DNA of 64,000 nt, from contig NZ_JAVDYJ010000001.1 of the NCBI RefSeq assembly GCF_031458395.1, forward strand, positions 186,001-250,000. Reading direction: 5' to 3'. The stretch is from Enteractinococcus fodinae. GTDB lineage: Bacteria > Actinomycetota > Actinomycetes > Actinomycetales > Micrococcaceae. Under the pieces are notes generated by a model, which made no database searches, was not told where the DNA came from, and was given only the letters and a program-made list of their open reading frames with translations. Made by a program: the position numbers and the translations under genes. Below are positions 25,337 to 34,713 of this stretch, one piece after another; within the stretch, counting starts at the first letter, position 1; each line of letters opens with the position of its first letter.

Positions 25337-26911
25337 CTAAATCGTGGTGATTGTTGTGGTGTCATCGGTGACGGACGTGGTCTTCGGTAAGGTCTCACCA
25401 GCAAAAAACGCAGGGTGTTTAATACGTGCCCAGATCATGAGAACGACGCCGAGGAATAGCACTCCCATACCGAGGATGAATACCATACCGATGCCGCCAA
25501 GGGAAGTTCCGGATCCATAGTCCGGGTCGATTGAGTCTACTGCGGTCTGGAAAAACATCACCAGCAACACGATCCCGCCGAGGCCCGGGAACAGCCCCCG
25601 GAAGAGGAAATCTCGGATGGAGCCGGTGAGTTCTTTACGGAAATACCACACGCACGCCATGGCGGTGATCCCGTAGTAGAAGCAGATCATCAAGCCCAAG
25701 GCGGTAATAGTATCCCACAGTGCGTTCTCGCTGATCAGTCTCGTAATCGTGTAAAAGCCACCGGTGCCTACCGCCGAGGCGATGGTTGCCACTGAGGGGG
25801 TGCGGAAACGAGGCGAGATCTTCGAGAAAGCCGGCGGAAACGCTTTGTAGTACCCCATGGCCAGGATGGTTCTTGACGGCGAGATCATGGTGGTCTGCAG
25901 CGATGCGAAGGACGACGCGAGGATAGCGATCGACATCAAAATAGCGACCGGACCCAGTACTGGTCCAGAGAGCACAGCAAAAATCGACTCTTGATTGTCC
26001 GGATTGCCTGCGCCCAGTCCCTGATCACCAATACCAGCCCACGTGATGACCCCGATGGTCACCAGGATGTAGAGCGTAATAATGATCAGAATCGTCAGCG
26101 TTGCTGCACGCCCCGGGGTCTTTTCCGGATTCCTGGTTTCTTCATTCATCGTCAGCACTGCGTCCCAACCCCAAAACATAAAGATGGACAGCGAGATGCC
26201 AGCTGCGAAAACCGAGAAGTCGGTGATCTCGAGTGGATTAAACCAGTCCAAGCTCACCGGAGTGGGGTCATAGGCTTGCCCGCTGTTGGCCTGCACGAGC
26301 GCGGCTACAACAAACGCGCCCAGCACAAGGACCTGAAACGTCACCAGCAAGTACTGCAGCTTTTGGGTCGTGTCCAGACCACGGTAGGCCACCCACGCGG
26401 CGATCGCAGTAAAGAGCAGCGTCGTGGGGATATTGATCCAAAGATTTTGCGTCCAGGCTGCGATATCAGGGTTGCCAAACACTTGGGATAACAGAATATA
26501 GAAAAAGTCCACGGCCACCGCGGCGAGATTCGACAACACGATGACGGTCGCTGCGATCAATCCCCAGCCGTTCATCCACCCGATCCACGGGTTGAACGCT
26601 TTGGCGCTCCACGTGAACGAGGTGCCGGAGTCCGGGACGCGGTTGTTAAGTTCGCGATAACCAAATGCCACCAGCAGCATCGGAATAAAACCGACGAGCA
26701 AAATGGCGGGCACTTGAGTGCCGACCGTGGAGATGGTCGGCCCGAGTCCCGAGGTCAGCGTATAGGCAGGCGCAATACAGGACACACCGATCACGGTCGC
26801 GCCGATAATGCCGATCTGACCGGTGGCCAGTCCTTTCGGTGAATGCTTTCGCTCGGACGTTGGACCAGGGGATTTTGAGCTTGGGGTGCTGAGGGGAGGG
26901 GAGGTGCTCAT
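25337..26911 (-). CDS. APC-family amino acid/polyamine permease
   Basis: 524-aa transporter with about 12-14 hydrophobic segments. Helix 1 carries IGIIGATVIGVSCIAPAY, and the N-terminal 30 residues are Ser/Pro-rich and cytoplasmic. It belongs to the amino acid-polyamine-organocation superfamily. Its place between an amine oxidase/universal stress protein pair and a GabD-like enzyme suggests putrescine, another amine or GABA as cargo (inference). Confidence 0.83.
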   Translation of the reverse strand: MSTSPPLSTPSSKSPGPTSERKHSPKGLATGQIGIIGATVIGVSCIAPAYTLTSGLGPTISTVGTQVPAILLVGFIPMLLVAFGYRELNNRVPDSGTSFTWSAKAFNPWIGWMNGWGLIAATVIVLSNLAAVAVDFFYILLSQVFGNPDIAAWTQNLWINIPTTLLFTAIAAWVAYRGLDTTQKLQYLLVTFQVLVLGAFVVAALVQANSGQAYDPTPVSLDWFNPLEITDFSVFAAGISLSIFMFWGWDAVLTMNEETRNPEKTPGRAATLTILIIITLYILVTIGVITWAGIGDQGLGAGNPDNQESIFAVLSGPVLGPVAILMSIAILASSFASLQTTMISPSRTILAMGYYKAFPPAFSKISPRFRTPSVATIASAVGTGGFYTITRLISENALWDTITALGLMICFYYGITAMACVWYFRKELTGSIRDFLFRGLFPGLGGIVLLVMFFQTAVDSIDPDYGSGTSLGGIGMVFILGMGVLFLGVVLMIWARIKHPAFFAGETLPKTTSVTDDTTTITTI

Positions 26912-26964
26912 GACAACCTCTTTCGGTTCGTGGCGTTGGCCTCAGGGTGAGTGCCAGCGCTCTG

Positions 26965-27858
26965 CTAGTTGGTCTCCGCGGGGATGATCATCATGGGGGA
27001 GGGGATATGTCGCAGAATTTTGGCAGCGGTTGCGCCGAGAAATATGTGCTGTTGGGACGCCAGCCGAGAGGAGCCGAAAATGACCAGCTCGTGATCCATC
27101 CAGGTCAGCTGATCGACTGCATCGTGGACATCTTTCCCGGTGGCGACGACGGTCGAGGCGAGCTTCCTCGCCACCATGTCCGCTGCTTGGTCGGCTAATT
27201 GCCTGTTGCCAAACTGTTCGACTTGGGCAATGAGATCTGCCGCATGCATGCCTTCGGGTAAGAAATCGGTTCGCTCTTTATCGAGAAATAATAAGGACAC
27301 GAGGCGCAAGGGCAAATCGAAAGTCTGGGCGGCCTGCAGCGCATACTGAATGACAGCTTCAGCGCCGGGGCGTGCCCCGAACATCGCCGTGAGCCATGAC
27401 AGTTTGTCTTGGTTTTGATATCCACCCGGTGCCAGCACCACCGGGACGGGGCTGGAATGCAGCAGTGTGGTAGCTGTTGATCCCAGCCGATAGCGTTGCA
27501 GTAACCCTGCGCCTTGACCACCTAGAACGATGGCCGAACCACCGAGTTGTTCGGCTGCCGACAGCAACCCCGCCGCATCCGAGGAGTTACTCACAGTGTG
27601 AATACTGCTATTGATCTCTGGCGGCAAGGAAGCTTGCGCTTCCTCTAACCAAGCCCGAACTTTCGCCTGGATGATGGGCATATGCCCGCGATCGGCCGGG
27701 TAAACCGCCGAATACACGTTATCTTCGGGTAACACCGTCACGAGATTGAGGTGTGCTCCCGAGGTGCGGGCCATGGCAATCCCAAGGTTCAGCGCATCGC
27801 GGCCCGTGGGAGTCGCGGTGTAGGCGATGACCAGGTTCCGGAAGGTTGGAGGCTTCAC
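26965..27858 (-). CDS. Two-domain universal stress protein
   Basis: 297-aa protein with two UspA domains (about residues 7-140 and 152-292). Each ends with a glycine-rich ATP-type loop: GGQGAGLLQRYRLGSTA and FGSSRLASQQHIFLGATA. Tandem Usp proteins are common in actinobacteria under stress or hypoxia. Here it is embedded in a catabolic operon: it overlaps the amine oxidase gene by 4 bp and precedes the permease by 53 bp. A role in regulating the transporter is possible but unproven. Confidence 0.88.
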   Translation of the reverse strand: MKPPTFRNLVIAYTATPTGRDALNLGIAMARTSGAHLNLVTVLPEDNVYSAVYPADRGHMPIIQAKVRAWLEEAQASLPPEINSSIHTVSNSSDAAGLLSAAEQLGGSAIVLGGQGAGLLQRYRLGSTATTLLHSSPVPVVLAPGGYQNQDKLSWLTAMFGARPGAEAVIQYALQAAQTFDLPLRLVSLLFLDKERTDFLPEGMHAADLIAQVEQFGNRQLADQAADMVARKLASTVVATGKDVHDAVDQLTWMDHELVIFGSSRLASQQHIFLGATAAKILRHIPSPMMIIPAETN

Positions 27859-29363
27859 TGCAGTCTCGCAAGGATGCGTTGGGCGGCATTTTCGCCTTGC
27901 CGGATCGCGCCGTCGACGTGTTGGTATCCTTCGGCTGCGATATCGGAACAGGCATAATAGATTGAACCGGTTGGGCGGTTCTGTAGATGCCCCCAGCGAC
28001 TCAACCCACCGAGGTCATAACTTGTGGCATAGGCGCCCCGAGTCCATTCTTCAGCTGCCATATCAGAAAGATAAAACGCGATTGGCCGCAGCGCTTCGTC
28101 TCCCAGATACGTTGCGAGCTCTTCGAGAATGCATTGCTTGCGTTCTGCAGCCGGAAGGGCCCAAAGCGTCTCGGCATGCACATCGGAAACAAAGCTCACC
28201 AGTGTACCGTGGGGGCTTTCCCCCTCGTGCTCGTCGACCAGGTTCGGGCCGTAGTTGGTGTTGTCATATACTTCTTGCACCATACGCCCGCCTCCAAACC
28301 CGGTGCCGGATAAGCCCTTGTCACGCCAGAATGGGGTCTCGTACACCGCGTGTATTTTGATGACCAGACCCATCGAGATGTGCTGGTGAGCAATCATTTG
28401 TTCACGCGGTAGGGCGGGAACGTATTGAATACGGTGGTAGAGGTTCGGCGGAATAGCCAGGACGGCGTTTTTTGCCTTCACGGTCACGGTGTCCGAGTAT
28501 GCGGTGACCTCTGCTGGAGCCCCATCATCTATTACCCCGTTGCGCACGTCAGCTAACACCTGGTTGAGCGGATCTGCTGTCTGGGGGTCGACGGTGGCCC
28601 AGTTCAGCTGTCGTACCGGAGAAGACAGATACACGTCATTTCCGAGATTTTCCGCCAGCTTTAGGGCCACCGACTGCATGCCACCGACCACGCGCTTATC
28701 GAGAATAAAGTCTTCGTCGACAAGATTGGAGAAAGAACCTGCTGAGGCTGCCATGAGGATCGCTTGAAGTGCCGAGAACGTATGGGCAGGTTTGGTGAGC
28801 ATGCCGGAGGCGATATAGATCGAAACGTTATCGATAGCTTCTTGATCATCAGAGTGTTGTTTCAACCAATCGCGGAACGAGATGCTGTCCAATACCTCGG
28901 CGTCTGGCATGTTCCAGGGTTGGGTCACGTTCATTTCGGCGACTTTCGCATCAAGTAAGCCAATGAGTTTTTCTATTTGGGCGGCAGTTTCTTCGGCTAC
29001 CGGTAGTTGATCCCCGGTGTAAGTATGGCGGGTGCCATCCGGGGAAACATATACGTTTTTGCCTTCCCGATAGCGCGAGAAGGTGGCTAATCCCAGCTCT
29101 TCGACGAGTTCGATAAGTCGGGTCTGATCGGGCGAGATCCATTGACCACCGATTTCAATGAAGTGCTCGTGACCGCGATCGTCTTGAACTTTGCCGGACC
29201 ACGTCCGACCTCCCACTCGATTTCTTGCTTCAAGTACGGCGACCGATTTTCCGGCCTTTTTCAGGGTGTAGGCGGCCATGAGGCCAGCCGGTCCCGCACC
29301 GATGACCACAACGTCGCGCTCGATGAGGGGGGTATTTTCAGCGGATGTAAACAAACTCGTCAC
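27855..29363 (-). CDS. Flavin monoamine oxidase, putrescine oxidase-like
   Basis: 502-aa FAD amine oxidase. The N-terminal dinucleotide motif VVIGAGPAGLMAAYTL with EARNRVGGRTW, the IGGQWI segment and the C-terminal FAD contact region (GSIYYACSDIAAEGYQHVDGAI) are seen. Actinobacterial putrescine oxidases have this architecture. It makes 4-aminobutanal, ammonia and peroxide from putrescine. First gene of the operon; divergent from a TetR regulator with a palindrome between. The aromatic-amine alternative cannot be excluded. Confidence 0.83.
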   Translation of the reverse strand: MTSLFTSAENTPLIERDVVVIGAGPAGLMAAYTLKKAGKSVAVLEARNRVGGRTWSGKVQDDRGHEHFIEIGGQWISPDQTRLIELVEELGLATFSRYREGKNVYVSPDGTRHTYTGDQLPVAEETAAQIEKLIGLLDAKVAEMNVTQPWNMPDAEVLDSISFRDWLKQHSDDQEAIDNVSIYIASGMLTKPAHTFSALQAILMAASAGSFSNLVDEDFILDKRVVGGMQSVALKLAENLGNDVYLSSPVRQLNWATVDPQTADPLNQVLADVRNGVIDDGAPAEVTAYSDTVTVKAKNAVLAIPPNLYHRIQYVPALPREQMIAHQHISMGLVIKIHAVYETPFWRDKGLSGTGFGGGRMVQEVYDNTNYGPNLVDEHEGESPHGTLVSFVSDVHAETLWALPAAERKQCILEELATYLGDEALRPIAFYLSDMAAEEWTRGAYATSYDLGGLSRWGHLQNRPTGSIYYACSDIAAEGYQHVDGAIRQGENAAQRILARLQ

Positions 29364-29376
29364 GTCTTCCTCGCAT

Positions 29377-29406
29377 AATGAACGTCATTCATTTAGTGAC
29401 ATGATA
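29377..29406. promoter_or_regulatory. Operator and -10 in the amine oxidase-TetR divergent region
   Basis: AATGAACGTCATTCATT (29377-29393) has perfect 6-bp arms. The minus-strand -10 TATCAT is at 29401-29406, so the palindrome covers the predicted start of the amine-oxidase operon. This is the expected place for repression by the adjacent TetR-family protein. Confidence 0.55.
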
Positions 29407-29514
29407 CACAAGAGGGGTGTTGTTGTATACCCCATCGAACGAACCCGCATGGGCCGGACGTGGTGAGCGGAAAGGTAAGATGGGACGCGTATTTCATCCG
29501 AATCTGGGGACACA

Positions 29515-30219
29515 TTGAAGAGTGAAAAACGAACCGCAGGTCGACCTGTCCAGCCCGTCCTGAGCCGGGAATTAATTGGCGCTGAGGCGCTTGAACTCGT
29601 CACGGCTCGGGGGCTCGAGCATCTGACGATGACGAAACTGGCCAAGCGACTCAAAGTCGCGGCTTCAGCGCTCTATAACCATGTGACGAATAAAGCGGAT
29701 ATCGTGTTGTTGATTCAAGATGCGCTGGTTTCCCGAGTGTCCTTAGATGGTATGCAGCAACTCATTGATCAACAAACGACACTTGAGGCCGCCCTCAAGG
29801 ATTGGGCGTCCTCATATCGGGCGGTATTTGCGGAGTACCCCTCGCTCATCCCGACGATTGCGGTCACCCCAGTTTCCGAAGCTCCCAAGACCCTCCACAT
29901 GTACAACACGGTCTCGCAGGCCCTTGCTAGTGCGGGCCTGCCTGATTCAGAAGTCATCAACGTGATTGTGGCATTTGAGTCGTTCCTTTTCGGCTCAGCC
30001 CTCGATGTGGATGCACCCTCAACGATTTTCGATACCGCGGAGGTAACGGAAGATAGCGAGTGGTTGGAACGCGTCGTGACCGCTTCGAAGGAAGAATCGC
30101 ACGTTGATCTACCCGCCGCTGCTAGCCCTGCTCGGAATCAATATGCAGATCCCCCATTTTATTTCGGGCTCGATGCATTGATCCGTCATACGAAGTCTTT
30201 GATCGATCCAGAGGGGTAG
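29515..30219 (+). CDS. TetR-family transcriptional regulator
   Basis: 234-aa regulator starting at TTG 29515, with GGGGA seven bases upstream. N-terminal HTH (about residues 14-62): ELIGAEALELVTARGLEHLTM then KRLKVAASALYNHVTNKADI. The C-terminal domain is of the TetR_C type. Divergent from the amine-oxidase operon, with a palindrome over that operon's -10; a repressor responding to an amine or aldehyde is likely. Confidence 0.83.
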   Translation: MKSEKRTAGRPVQPVLSRELIGAEALELVTARGLEHLTMTKLAKRLKVAASALYNHVTNKADIVLLIQDALVSRVSLDGMQQLIDQQTTLEAALKDWASSYRAVFAEYPSLIPTIAVTPVSEAPKTLHMYNTVSQALASAGLPDSEVINVIVAFESFLFGSALDVDAPSTIFDTAEVTEDSEWLERVVTASKEESHVDLPAAASPARNQYADPPFYFGLDALIRHTKSLIDPEG

Positions 30220-30231
30220 CGCTGCACTGTA

Positions 30232-30263
30232 CTAGCGGGAGGACGAGACCGCCCTCCCGCTAG
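30232..30263. terminator. Hairpin between TetR gene and bkd E2 gene
   Basis: Perfect 11-base arms CTAGCGGGAGG/CCTCCCGCTAG with further imperfect pairing outside. Between convergent genes. Confidence 0.7.
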
Positions 30264-30287
30264 TGCACGGTGTGAGTGTGTCGGCAG

Positions 30288-31679
30288 CTAGAGATCTGCC
30301 AGTGCTGAGACCGGATGCTGCATCGCAGCTGCTACCGCCGTCAAAAACGCTGAGGCGGTACCACCGTCGGTCACCCGGTGGTCAAAGGACAGGGTCAACT
30401 CGGTGACTTTACGAACGGCTAGTTCACCGTCGACGACCCAGGGCCGATCTATGATTCGGCCGACCCCGAGGATGGCGACCTCGGGAGCATTAATGATTGC
30501 GGCCGCACCATCGGTGCCAAAAACCCCGTAGTTATTCAACGTGAACGTCCCACGGGTCAGTTCGGCGGGGGTGCACTCACCACGCCGTGCTTTCTCAACC
30601 AGACTGTTGATTTCGCTGGTCAGCTCACGGGCAGAGAGTCGTTCGGCGTGCTCAACCGCAGGGACCACCAGGCCACGGTCAGTCTGGGCGGCCAACCCCA
30701 GGTTGAGCCCGTCGAAGTAGACGATCTCTTGACCATCCTCGGAGTCCATGATGCGCGAGTTCATCACCGGATAGCGTCGAAGGGCTGCGGTGGTGAACCG
30801 AGCGATGAGCCCGAGCAGACTGGGTGCGGTCTCTGGGTTTTCATGCTTCAACTGCGCACGGAGCTCGACGAGTTCGGTGACATCCACATCAAGCCACGCG
30901 GTTGCCTCGGGGATCTGCGACCGCGAGCGCACCATTTGCTCGGCGACCATCTTGCGGACCCCTTTGATCGGGATACGTTCGGTAATCGCCAGCCCGGAGC
31001 GGGAGTCGTGTCGTTCTTGGGTGATAGGAGTTGGCTCTTCGACCACGGAAGCCGAGACGGTTTCCTTAGAAGCGCTTGCGCCAGTCGCGTCGATGGCGGC
31101 CTGGACATCAGCTCGGAGGATGATCCCCTGGGGGCCGCTGCCGGTCAACTGACCGATGTCGATGCCGTGCCGTTTGGCCAGCTGGCGGACCAACGGCGAG
31201 ATAACCCGCGGGGCTGTCGTGCTGGGGGTAGGTTGCTTCGAACCGTTCTGGGATGCGGTGGCCAAGCGCTTCGAAGTGCGTGTCCGACGCGAGCTGGTCC
31301 CGCCCGTGGTGCCATAGCCGATTAGGACATTGCCCGAAGCGCCATCAGCGGGTTCTTCCGCCGCGGTAATGCCGGCTCGTTCTTCTTCGCGATAATCTAA
31401 CGCTCCGGCTTGTTCACTGGGCTGGGATGCCTCGTCGGCTGGGTCGCCAATGGTGATAAGCGGAGATCCGACGATGAGCGTGTCACCGGGTTGGCCGTGC
31501 AGGGTCAGCACCGTCCCGCCGTAGGGGGAGGGGACTTCGACGAGCGCTTTGGCCGTTTCGACTTCGGCCACCGCTTGGTCCACGACGATTTCGTCGCCTT
31601 CTGCGACCAGCCAGTTGACGAGTTCAGCTTCGGTGAGGCCCTCACCGAGATCGGGGAGTTCAAATACCTGACGGGTCAT
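30288..31679 (-). CDS. bkdC: Dihydrolipoamide acyltransferase E2 of branched-chain 2-oxoacid dehydrogenase
   Basis: About 463 aa. One lipoyl domain (Lys44 in VETAKALVE), a Ser/Thr-rich linker, a peripheral-subunit-binding domain (ISPLVRQLAKRHGIDIGQLTG) and the catalytic core with the C-terminal DHRVTDGG motif. The ATG at 31679 follows AGGAGG and overlaps the E1beta stop (ATGA); the frame is open 18 codons further upstream but unsupported. No E3 (lipoamide dehydrogenase) follows. A pyruvate or acetoin complex is the alternative; the Lrp-type neighbour favours branched-chain substrates. Confidence 0.86.
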   Translation of the reverse strand: MTRQVFELPDLGEGLTEAELVNWLVAEGDEIVVDQAVAEVETAKALVEVPSPYGGTVLTLHGQPGDTLIVGSPLITIGDPADEASQPSEQAGALDYREEERAGITAAEEPADGASGNVLIGYGTTGGTSSRRTRTSKRLATASQNGSKQPTPSTTAPRVISPLVRQLAKRHGIDIGQLTGSGPQGIILRADVQAAIDATGASASKETVSASVVEEPTPITQERHDSRSGLAITERIPIKGVRKMVAEQMVRSRSQIPEATAWLDVDVTELVELRAQLKHENPETAPSLLGLIARFTTAALRRYPVMNSRIMDSEDGQEIVYFDGLNLGLAAQTDRGLVVPAVEHAERLSARELTSEINSLVEKARRGECTPAELTRGTFTLNNYGVFGTDGAAAIINAPEVAILGVGRIIDRPWVVDGELAVRKVTELTLSFDHRVTDGGTASAFLTAVAAAMQHPVSALADL

Positions 31680-32761
31680 GACCGTCCTCCTACTGCAACG
31701 CGGGGGCTGTAGTCTACGGGTGTATCGTCCCACTGCAGGTCATCAATGGTGTCCATAATCCGGTCGACGCTGGGCAGGTGGTATTTCTCGAGCATCGGGG
31801 GCGGGAACGGGATGTCGAAACCGGTGACGCGCAGGACCGGAGCGGCAAGGGAATGAAAACAACGCTGCTGAATCCGAGCGGTCAGCTCCGACGCGACGGA
31901 AGCAAATCCCTGGGCTTCGGCCACGACCACGGCCCGACCGGTTTTGGTGACCGAGTCGATAATAGTCTCCTCATCCAACGGGTTGATGCTGCGCAGGTCC
32001 ACGACTTCCACACTGATGCCTTCATCGGCCGCGGCTTCGGCGGCGGCAAGGCACGTCACGACGGATGGTCCATACGAGACCAGGGTGACGTCTTCGCCGG
32101 TGCGTGCCACATTGGCTCGTGCGTAGGGTTCGCCGTGGTCGCGCTGGGTTTCCACCTGAGCCCAGCGGCGATCGAACTCGTGGCGTAACTCCTCGAGCGA
32201 GACATCAGCCTTAGTCCAATACAGTTTCTTGGGCTCCATAAAGATGACGGGGTCATCCAAGCGGATCGCATAGCGCAGCATGAGGTATGCGTCCTCTACC
32301 GTGGCCGGGGTGTAGACCTTCAGGCCCGGCGTATGGGCATAGTAGGACTCAGAAGAATCGGCGTGGTGTTCGACCCCGCCAATACCGCCGCCATAGGGAA
32401 TGCGAACGGTCACCGGCAACGAAGCATGACCCCTGGTACGGTTGCGCATCTTGGCCAAGTGGCTCATTAGTTGTTGGAATGCCGGATAGGCAAAGGCATC
32501 GAACTGCATTTCAATCACGGGGCGCGCCCCGCCAAGGGCCATGCCGATGGCAGTGCCGGCGATGCCGGATTCGGCCAGCGGTGTGTCGAAGCACCGGTGG
32601 TCGCCAAACTGCTGGCTGAGGCCTTCGGTAATCCGAAAGACCCCGCCCAGGGTACCGACGTCTTCGCCAAAGACCACGACCATGTCGTCGTGGGACATTT
32701 CATCGGCCAGGGCCGCATTGAGTGCAGCCGCTAGGGTGAGTGACGATTTTTCCTTACTCAT
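31676..32761 (-). CDS. bkdB: 2-oxoacid dehydrogenase E1 beta subunit
   Basis: 361-aa transketolase-like subunit: FGEDVGTLGGVFRITEGL, DTPLAESGIAGTAIGMAL and IPYGGGIGGVEHHADSSE are family hallmarks. ATG at 32761 is preceded by AAGGAG; the frame continues upstream for 67 codons but only as antisense-like junk overlapping E1alpha. With E1alpha it decarboxylates the 2-oxoacid and acylates the E2 lipoyl group. Gap of 10 bp to E1alpha. Confidence 0.88.
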   Translation of the reverse strand: MSKEKSSLTLAAALNAALADEMSHDDMVVVFGEDVGTLGGVFRITEGLSQQFGDHRCFDTPLAESGIAGTAIGMALGGARPVIEMQFDAFAYPAFQQLMSHLAKMRNRTRGHASLPVTVRIPYGGGIGGVEHHADSSESYYAHTPGLKVYTPATVEDAYLMLRYAIRLDDPVIFMEPKKLYWTKADVSLEELRHEFDRRWAQVETQRDHGEPYARANVARTGEDVTLVSYGPSVVTCLAAAEAAADEGISVEVVDLRSINPLDEETIIDSVTKTGRAVVVAEAQGFASVASELTARIQQRCFHSLAAPVLRVTGFDIPFPPPMLEKYHLPSVDRIMDTIDDLQWDDTPVDYSPRVAVGGRS

Positions 32762-32771
32762 AGCGTGCTCC

Positions 32772-33950
32772 TTAGGCCTGTTCGGTCTGCGATTCGCGGG
32801 CCAGTTCATCGGCGAGCTGTGCGCGTTGTTCCGCCAGCTGCGGGGTTTGGACCGTGTACACGTGATCGAATAACTCCAGCGGGTCAATGTCGGGCTGCTG
32901 ACCCATCGCCTCGCGTAATGACGCAGCGACCTGTTCGGCATCGTCTTGGTACTGCGCCTCAAGCTCCTCGGTCAGTGCACCTTCGTTCTGGAGGTAGGTC
33001 CGCATTCGATGCAGCGGGTCGCGTTTGGTCCATTCGTCGACCTCGGCACTGTGCCGGTATCGGGTCGCGTCGTCAGCGTTGGTGTGGGACTGGATGCGAT
33101 AGGTATCAGCCTCGACCAGATAGGGTCCGCCACCTTCTCGGCAGAGTTTGACCGCACGACCCAGCACCGCCAGTAGGGCGGCAAGGTCATTGCCGTCGAC
33201 GAGTTCGCCTGCCATGCCGTACCCCACGGCCTTATGTGCCAGGGATGGTGCTGCGGTCTGCCTAGACAGCGGGACCGAGATGGCGTACTTGTTGTTCTGC
33301 ACAAAGAAAATAACAGGGAGTTTGAAGACCGAGGCGAAGTTGAGTGCTTCGTGGAAGTCACCTTCGGATGTGCCACCTTCTCCAACCATGCCCAGGACCA
33401 CCATTTCTTCGCCCTTGAGCCGGGCCGCTTGGGCCATGCCAACGGCGTGCAACAGTTGAGTGGTCAACGGGGTGGATTGGATCGAGGTGTTGTGCTCGTG
33501 CGGGTTATAGCCCTGATGCCAATCACCGCGGAAGTTCGTCATCACCTGGACCGGATCGACCCCTCGAGTAATGACCGCCACGGTATCCCGGTATGTAGGA
33601 AACAGCCAGTCACGCGGCGACAGGCATAAGGCGGCTGCGACTTCCGAAGCCTCTTGCCCGTGCGACGAGGGATAGACGGCCATCCGACCCTGACGGACCA
33701 GCGCATAGTTTTGGTCATTGACCCGGCGCCCAATGACCAGTTGGCGGTAGCCTGCTAAGAGTTCTTCCCGGGTGGGCATCGGGTACTCGTGGCCGGGGGT
33801 GGATCCCTGCTCCTCGATGGATAAGAGTTCCCCGCTCTCTGAGATCATCTGGATCCGACCGTGCGTGGGCAACAGATAATCTTCTAAGCTGATCCCCAGT
33901 TTCTTGGCTTGTTCTTCTGACAGATCAGGTTGTGCGTTTTCCGGCATCAT
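32772..33950 (-). CDS. bkdA: 2-oxoacid dehydrogenase E1 alpha subunit
   Basis: About 392-aa ThDP-binding subunit: ThDP motif GMVGEGGTSEGDFHEALN...VQNN, plus YPSSHGQEA and the regulatory loop YRIQSHTNADDATRYR. The ATG at 33950 follows GGAGGGAG; a second ATG at 33947 is equally possible, and the frame is open to 34004. First gene of the E1alpha-E1beta-E2 operon, divergent from an Lrp/AsnC regulator as in many actinobacterial bkd loci. Confidence 0.87.
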   Translation of the reverse strand: MMPENAQPDLSEEQAKKLGISLEDYLLPTHGRIQMISESGELLSIEEQGSTPGHEYPMPTREELLAGYRQLVIGRRVNDQNYALVRQGRMAVYPSSHGQEASEVAAALCLSPRDWLFPTYRDTVAVITRGVDPVQVMTNFRGDWHQGYNPHEHNTSIQSTPLTTQLLHAVGMAQAARLKGEEMVVLGMVGEGGTSEGDFHEALNFASVFKLPVIFFVQNNKYAISVPLSRQTAAPSLAHKAVGYGMAGELVDGNDLAALLAVLGRAVKLCREGGGPYLVEADTYRIQSHTNADDATRYRHSAEVDEWTKRDPLHRMRTYLQNEGALTEELEAQYQDDAEQVAASLREAMGQQPDIDPLELFDHVYTVQTPQLAEQRAQLADELARESQTEQA

Positions 33951-34108
33951 GGCGGGCACTCCCTCCAGCGTTCGTGTGAAGTAGATAACACTAGTATCAG
34001 CCAAAGGCTACGAATTGTGGGGTGGGATTCGAAAAGTGCAGACAGATTGGCGAAATGTACCTATGCTGGTGATCAATTCGTTCGACAAGAGGGCATTTCC
34101 TGAACAGG

Positions 34109-34600
34109 ATGGTGGAGGCGATGACAGCTGACGATCCGCACACGGCTGAGACGACTGTGTTGGATGCCGTGGATCGTAAAATCATCGCAGCGCTTGCCAA
34201 AGATGGACGGATGTCGATGACCGCGCTCGCAGCTTCCGTGCACATCTCGCGGGCGCATTGTCACGCACGAGTTCAGCAACTGCTGAAGTCAGGCGTCATT
34301 ACGGGTTTCACCATCAACGTCGACCCAGCCAAACTTGGGCTGGGGGCTTCGGCACATGTGATCCTCAAACTTCGCCAACATAATTGGCGGGCTTTACGGC
34401 AAAAGCTGCTTGCCATTCCCGAAGTCTGGCATGTGACCTTGACCGGCGGGCCGATGGATGTGATTTTGCTGGTCCGAGCTCGCGATACTGCTGATCTCCG
34501 TCGAGTGGTCTTCGATGAGATCCAGCCCTTGGCCGGGGTGGTCGATACCCAAACCTTCATGATCTTTGACGATCAAGTCTCGCGCAGCGCGCTGCACTAG
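34109..34600 (+). CDS. Lrp/AsnC-family transcriptional regulator
   Basis: 163-aa regulator. HTH about residues 14-60 (VLDAVDRKIIAALAKDGRMSMTALA) and a C-terminal RAM/ligand domain (HVILKLRQHNWRAL...VTGGPMDVILLVRA). A BkdR-like activator of the divergent bkd operon sensing branched-chain amino acids is the likely role. The start is uncertain between 34109 and 34121; GGAGG is only two bases from the second ATG. Confidence 0.83.
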   Translation: MVEAMTADDPHTAETTVLDAVDRKIIAALAKDGRMSMTALAASVHISRAHCHARVQQLLKSGVITGFTINVDPAKLGLGASAHVILKLRQHNWRALRQKLLAIPEVWHVTLTGGPMDVILLVRARDTADLRRVVFDEIQPLAGVVDTQTFMIFDDQVSRSALH

Positions 34601-34713
34601 AAGGTAGAGATTATTCGTGCGTGGGCTGCGACATCTGCATTGGTGATTACACGCCGTTCTCGACGATCCTCGCTGACTCACACATAGGACACCGCGTCTT
34701 TGAATGCACGCTC

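Noticed and set aside
32762-32962. 67-codon N-terminal extension of E1beta
   Set aside because: Overlaps E1alpha in another frame and lacks family similarity; ATG 32761 has a good ribosome site.
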